Shown here: piece by piece, positions 58,801 through 64,000 of the stretch | How positions within the stretch are numbered: position 1 is the stretch's first letter | How the letters are laid out: every line of letters starts with the position of its first letter | Assembly: GCF_019399895.1 (NCBI RefSeq) | Contig: NC_091867.1 | Location: 5,270,001 to 5,334,000, forward strand | DNA from: Cardiocondyla obscurior | Lineage: Eukaryota; Arthropoda; Insecta; Hymenoptera; Formicidae | DNA length: 64,000 nt | Direction: 5' to 3' | The notes under the pieces: generated by a model | Databases searched by the model: none | The model's input: only the letters and a program-made list of their open reading frames with translations | What the model was told of the DNA's origin: nothing | Translations under genes and position numbers: made by a program

Positions 58801-61800
58801 ACCGTAGTTGCTGTGATACTTGGTAAACAATTGAGCGAGCACTATGTACACCAAGATAGAACAATTCTTGTTTTTAGTAAAATCGAAATAAATGAACCAT
58901 CCCTGCGGGCAAATACCTTGATCGAAATATTGATAAACGGGGGTTTGATCCGTAATAGAGTATAAACATTGTAAAAGGCGAATTTTAAGTCATTAATACC
59001 AGCTAAACTGACAATCGTAGTATAATTAATCATTATTATCGTACTTATTTGATTGATTTTAGTTGTTATTACTAATTAAATTACAATTAATCTGTCATCA
59101 TTATTTTAAATCATTTACCTGTTATAATATATTACAATTGGCCAACGTTAGTACTAAATTATGAAAATTTAATCGTCATCATTAATTATTGTGTAACTAA
59201 GTTTTCATCGTTAATCGATCTATTAAAACCACATGTTTTGAATCTGACCGCTGTCGCGCCGCTGTTATATTATAATCAGTGCAATTCATAACAAACTTCG
59301 CGAACACTTTTATTCACCTCCCAGCGCACCAACAGTGCAGTTCGTTTCGCGAAGCTCTCCGCGAAATATCGACGTGATTTCGATAACTTATGACCGCTGC
59401 TAGTTCCAGTGCCGCCACTTCTATGGTGATTGCCTTTTGTTACGGTTGAATGGCGTCGGCAACCCCACGGGCTTTTCTCTGTCTGTAAGCCAGCGAGAAG
59501 GGAACAACCGGGGGTGGTGGGCCTCGCCCGGAGGGACAACTCGTTCCTTCGGACGAAACTGACCGCGGCTGAGCAGGCGGTTGAGACTTGCGATAGATCA
59601 AGTCGAAATCGCCGAGACCAGTCGGTATTTTGTCGACCCCGGTGATTCTCGAATCACGGACTCGCGAAGGCAGGATTAAAATTCTTAAGTTGTGAAGACA
59701 ACGATGGATCATAACAGATTTAATATTAATATATACACACATCTATTTTGTGATTTTCTGTAACGTAATCCTTTTTTTTTTTTTTTTTTTTTGGTTGGTT
59801 TTGTATTAACGCTTTAAAAAAGATTAAAAGTAATATTTATTAAAAGATTGATTTAAAAATGATTAAAAGAAAAAATTAAAAATGTATATATTTCTTTCTT
59901 AAGAACTTAATTTTAACTTTGATTAAGATCTTAATAAAAAAGAGAGAAATAAATTATAGAAAACCACAAAATGTTTGATGCCGTAATGCCGTAAGTAATC
60001 TATTAAAAAAACTTTTGAAACTTAAATAAAGTATTTTTACAAGTTTATACTTTCATATAAATACTTTTACATCTTTAACGTATGAGAAACGTGGATCCAA
60101 AGTTGTCCGCAACTTTTCAGTTCTATTTTCTGCAAGACACATTTGAAAATTATGCAGTCGTTTATTAATAAAAATAATAATTTTTTTTTTTCAAAGAAAG
60201 TTGGTCGCTCGTTTTATAAGTTTACTCTAGAGCACGAGCGGTAGTATGCGAAAAATCTCATTTATTTCAACAGCAAGAAGACTGTGGTTTCTCGCTTCTA
60301 AAGTTATAATCCAACTACGTACTACAGTGTCAGAGTTTAATTTTTTAATTTTTTTTATTTTTTATTTTTGTTTATCGATAATATTGACGGTATAAATATA
60401 AAGTTTGTATATTAATTTTTTATTTAGAATTGCAAATACTCTGCCAAAAGCTAAAAAAAAATTTTTTTTCGAGATATCTTGTTACCTGAATAAAAATATC
60501 GAACTTTCCAAAGTAGAGATTAGTTTAAAAACCATAATAATTGTACATTTTATACTTTGCTGCTTATGAAACTTTCATTTGCTTAAGTTAAATGACGGAG
60601 GTGTTATAACTTAGGATAAATCTTGGCAAGTCGTTATTAATGTAGGGAGGTATCACAGATCGAATATCTCCAGTGAATATCTCGCGAATATCTAACAGAA
60701 GCGATGAAATCGCGGGATATATTTAGAGATAACCTCGTTACCGCAAATACACGAATAGAAAAAAAAAAAAAAGACTTAGATCAATATCTTCACCTTAATC
60801 GTGAATTCGTTTCTTTATTCGGATACTATTTTTTTATATTCATATTTTTTGTTTAATATCTGTTACTATTTTTTTTATTAATTGTATTTAACTAAACCTT
60901 AATATATTATTAGTCGATACATTGTACGTTTACATTGTCTTATCATTATAGATATAATAAGACGCTAGACTTTATCCGGTTATTCTTTGATCAATCCGGA
61001 ATTAACTTTTCTTTAGCGAACATCTCATTGAACAGCGCTTTTTTCCATAACTCTGTAAGTTTCATTATTAAATATCTCAGATTAAAATTCTATTAAAAGC
61101 AAAGTCCACTTTAAATTAAACGAATAATAAGATTTTGTTAAACATTTTTTCTCGTAAAATTTTATAATATCAAGATTTATTTATTTTATTTGATTAGTAA
61201 TTATTATTGAATTATTTATATTTCGATATTTTTACTTAGAAAATCAATGATTTGTTATTTAAGATATACACTTAGACAGTAACGATTTATTAATTTATAG
61301 AAATTTCATATATAGGTATGTTCTTATCTTAAAAACGCCGTGTTAGGTCGACCTACACTAATTGTTATCACGCACGATTCGCATTTGGCCGCCGATTTTT
61401 GTTTATGTACTGTGACCAACACCTCTACGCAGTTTAACGCATTATAAAACATTTATACACCGTATATTATATCCAATATTCAGTTTAATGTGTCGCAAAA
61501 TTATATTTGGTAGATGCGTTACGGTGCTTGTCGATTAAATCAACCGTTTGCAGTTTTCGTAATCAGTTTAAAGAAATAACGAGAAGCGTTTGAACTACAA
61601 AGTTAAATACACACATTCGCAGTTTATTACTGAAAATTATTAAATGTAAAATCGTTTCCTTCAACGTAAAAGAAGTAAAAGACGAGCGCGAGGCGCGCGT
61701 TTTATAATGTCCAGTGATATATAAATTTCTAACGAGTTCAATTGTTTCCAACAATTTACGTGTAAATTGTAGCAGAAAGATTCGTTTCAGATTTATTATC

Positions 61801-61849
61801 GATTTCCCTTAATTTCCTTTCTTTCTTTTTTTTATTCTCCTTCGTTCTC
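55813..61849. other. Mostly AT-rich non-coding block
   Basis: No supportable gene. CpG-richer, more complex stretches at 57000-58100 and 59240-59680 hold frames of 65-109 codons that overlap on both strands without recognisable content. A strong acceptor (gtttgtctgtttttttag) ends at 58200 with no donor following. A minus CAG|GTAACA after a T-rich tract near 60485 resembles a weak recursive site. A 115-codon plus frame at 58618-58965 is unrecognised. Confidence 0.45.
59772..59792. repeat. Poly-T run (21)
   Basis: An uninterrupted run of 21 T followed by ggttggttttg. Confidence 0.9.
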
Positions 61850-62060
61850 TCTCACTCTCTACGTCTGAAGAGTCGCGCGGAATTGCGGCGTCCCCTGACG
61901 TTGCGATGCTCGAAAGCTCGATTCGAGAAAAGTTCGGCCGACGTTTAAAAGCGTCGCAAAACTCGTCGACCCAACCAGTTGCGCGCGTTCTCACCAGTTT
62001 CGTTCGTTCGTTCATTCGTCCGTTCGTTCGTTCGTTCGTTTTCACGGGTCAAGGTAAAAG
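61850..62060. promoter_or_regulatory. CpG-rich block with donor
   Basis: CpG-rich sequence ending in a plus donor-like GTCAAG|gtaaaag at 62053, with a minus donor (AACTG then gtgagaac) near 61993. Either strand could carry an untranslated first exon here. No initiator was identified. Confidence 0.27.
61998..62040. repeat. TTCG microsatellite
   Basis: About ten tetranucleotide units ttcg with two variants (attc, tccg). On the minus strand it reads as NERT repeats inside an 83-codon frame, a by-product of the repeat. Confidence 0.9.
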
Positions 62061-64000
62061 TTTGCGAAAGGAAACTCGTAGGAATGTAAGTTTCTTTAGA
62101 AAGAGGATGTCCGTGGCTTTTCTCAAGATTCCCTATGGAGATGTCTCCGAAATCTTCATGCACGTATGATGATAAAGTCGCGTTATTTAACCTCAAAAAT
62201 AGATGAGAAATATGATAATTTCTAACGTTTTTTCAAACGCAAGTACATTTTATTTTGTTGATTTTATCAATACTGTACGATATAAAAATAAAATTTTGTG
62301 CGTAATAGATATTATTATTAGAAACTTTTTCCGGAGTCTCGTGCTTAAAATGAATATTTATAATGCCTACGTACATCCAAAAACGTACAGTCTGCGAGTT
62401 TTTCAACTAATATACCGCGAACCCTAGGACTGGGGGAGTTCGGAGCATCATTTTTCTTTCACTTTGTATAGTTACGCGTGAAATCGTTTCTTAAAAGTCT
62501 TTTGAGGATACTAGCTTCTCGACTATTTTCAACCTCTTTTACCCGACTTCTCCGGAATAGATGGAAATTGCAAGCGACAAATTCCGCGAATGCAACGATT
62601 AAGAAAGGAACGTGCGATATCTCTTAACGCTAAAAGTAAACTGGACCTACATAATGACGACCGCTGCGCGAAATCAAGTTTCGCAAACTTCGGGACGCAT
62701 ATGTTGCATACTTTTTCATGCATTCAGAAACTTCCCTCTGCAGGTTCATAGTTTACCCCCTGTGAAGGGTACCGTCGTCCAGCATCATAGCGTTCGTCTT
62801 TTATGTCCCCTCGCGCTTCTAAACATGTCCCGTGTCACTTGAAAACTTTGGTTCGTACCTTCGTATTTCCATATGGCTCTTTCAACGTTTTCGTAAACGC
62901 CTGACGCGAAACTTGATCACACGATGCCGTTTGACATTTCGTTGCTTCATTATCGTAAAAGGATGCGATGTTCCCAGTACGAGATATAAATTTAAATTAC
63001 AAGTTACGCGCGTAAATTAATGACATTCCTGTTAGAAGACAACGTAGTAGGAGAAACTTGATCGCAGTCGGGCGAATAAAAGAACGACGCGGAGAAAGGC
63101 GGGATTTCGCCAGTGGCTGGGAGATGTAAAAGAGAGTAGCTAACAAGAGGGGGAAGGAAGAAGCTAAATCTCAGTTTGCATTTCGTAGTATAAAATTAAC
63201 AATAAATCGCGAGCTTTTGTCGAGGGCAAAGATAGTTGGCCTTTATGCGCATCAGAATGGCACACATTACTGTATTTTGAATCAAGAATGAGACGAAGAA
63301 GATAGACGGAAGAAAGAGCTATTTGTAATATTCGCAGCGAAAAATAGGATTTCCTGCGAACGTGCACAAATTCAATTCAATTCTGGATATACATCGCGAT
63401 TCTCGAATCACCCCGGCTGCATTCCCCTCTGCCTGTTACTCCTATAAAGACGATCTTTTGCCGCCTAGAAAAAGACGTGCATTTCGACCCTCTAATTTTT
63501 TTCCCTCTCCGTGCTTTCTATCCCTTCGCAATTATTCTCTCGCCAAAATACTGAACAGATGTTAGCTACAAGGTGACTAAAATTATTTGCGGTCCCGCGT
63601 TTATTTACGTGTCGCGGTCGCCGGAAATTATTGGCGACAGCAAGGAAATTTCCAAAGATTCATTAAAATGTTTTCGCACATTTAAAATAAGATAACGGTG
63701 CTAATATTACATGCAAGTTTTTATTTAATCCTTATTGATTGGTAGAAACATGTATGTTTTTTTCGTGAGTGAACCGCGTTTAAATAACTGAACTTTGGGA
63801 TAATTTTATAAAGAATTTTTAGCCAGAATTTAAGTTTTAACTTGATTATAGTAAATACGACAGGGAAATGATTGAGTGTCGTTTAACGTTTATCTCGTCT
63901 TATATTTAAATTTTTTTTACATTTTTTTGTTTGTACCGAGCAGTAGCATCAATGCATGTAGGACAGGTAGATATTCAATTACCCTTAGCTGCACAAATAT
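62061..64000. other. Non-coding block to window end
   Basis: No supportable gene. An acceptor (gaaacttccctctgcag) lies near 62742 with only a weak donor 25 nt later. Small frames of 62-76 codons are unrecognised. Confidence 0.5.

Noticed and set aside
59772..59810. Poly-T plus ggttggtt as a mariner end or retroposon tail
   Set aside because: No matching inverted terminus, target duplication or coding remnant nearby.
61945..62196. Minus frame with ERTN repeats
   Set aside because: Repeats are the translation of the TTCG microsatellite.

Overview
This window looks like animal nuclear DNA from an insect, most likely a hymenopteran such as an ant; that assignment is inference. Long AT-rich stretches with poly-A/poly-T runs alternate with short segments dense in CpG. 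Bacterial operon structure, ribosome-binding sites and close-packed reading frames are absent. Several places match insect core-promoter grammar (TATA element plus TCAGT initiator) and short AT-rich GT-AG introns. I recognise no protein family, tRNA, rRNA, snRNA or named microRNA. Most open frames are short, overlap frames on the other strand and look like chance. The window is best read as intergenic plus long-intron sequence with scattered first exons, promoters and small exons.

Layout. 0-5.3 kb: CpG-rich start, AT-rich filler, and two weak first-coding-exon candidates (3213-3335 plus, 5075-5285 minus). 5.6-5.7 kb: a long imperfect hairpin resembling a microRNA precursor. 6.2-9.4 kb: two CpG-rich blocks, the second followed by a possible 1.3 kb 5' leader ending in a strong splice donor. 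9.9-10.4 kb: a diverged direct duplication. 13.5-14.0 kb: degenerate purine-rich repeat. 15.6-16.2 kb: the longest open frame (212 codons, minus), unrecognised. 16.65 kb: possible core promoter and 59-nt first exon. 21.9-22.05 kb: minus-strand TATA/initiator promoter with three copies of a TGAAGTG motif upstream. 24.2-24.3 kb: cluster of GC-rich palindromes. 30.0-31.2 kb: the best-supported gene fragment, a minus-strand pair of exons separated by a 118-nt intron, with a CpG-rich region and a possible start codon upstream. 32.5-32.7 kb: two hairpins. 36.1 kb: plus-strand TATA/initiator promoter. 36.7-37.9 kb: CpG-rich promoter and leader containing a 59-bp minisatellite. 43.4 kb: a plus-strand exon with a start codon preceded by an in-frame stop. 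45.5 kb: inverted pair of forkhead-type sites. 51.75-51.91 kb: three compact palindromes. 54.7-55.8 kb: a minus terminal-exon candidate and a plus small exon with stacked donors. 61.9-62.1 kb: CpG-rich block with a TTCG microsatellite.

How it fits together. The exons may be pieces of one or more genes with introns longer than the window; nothing here proves which exons join. The CpG-rich blocks recurring every few kilobases could be alternative promoters. All gene models below rest on splice-site and promoter patterns read by eye, with no homology search or transcript data, so confidences are kept low.
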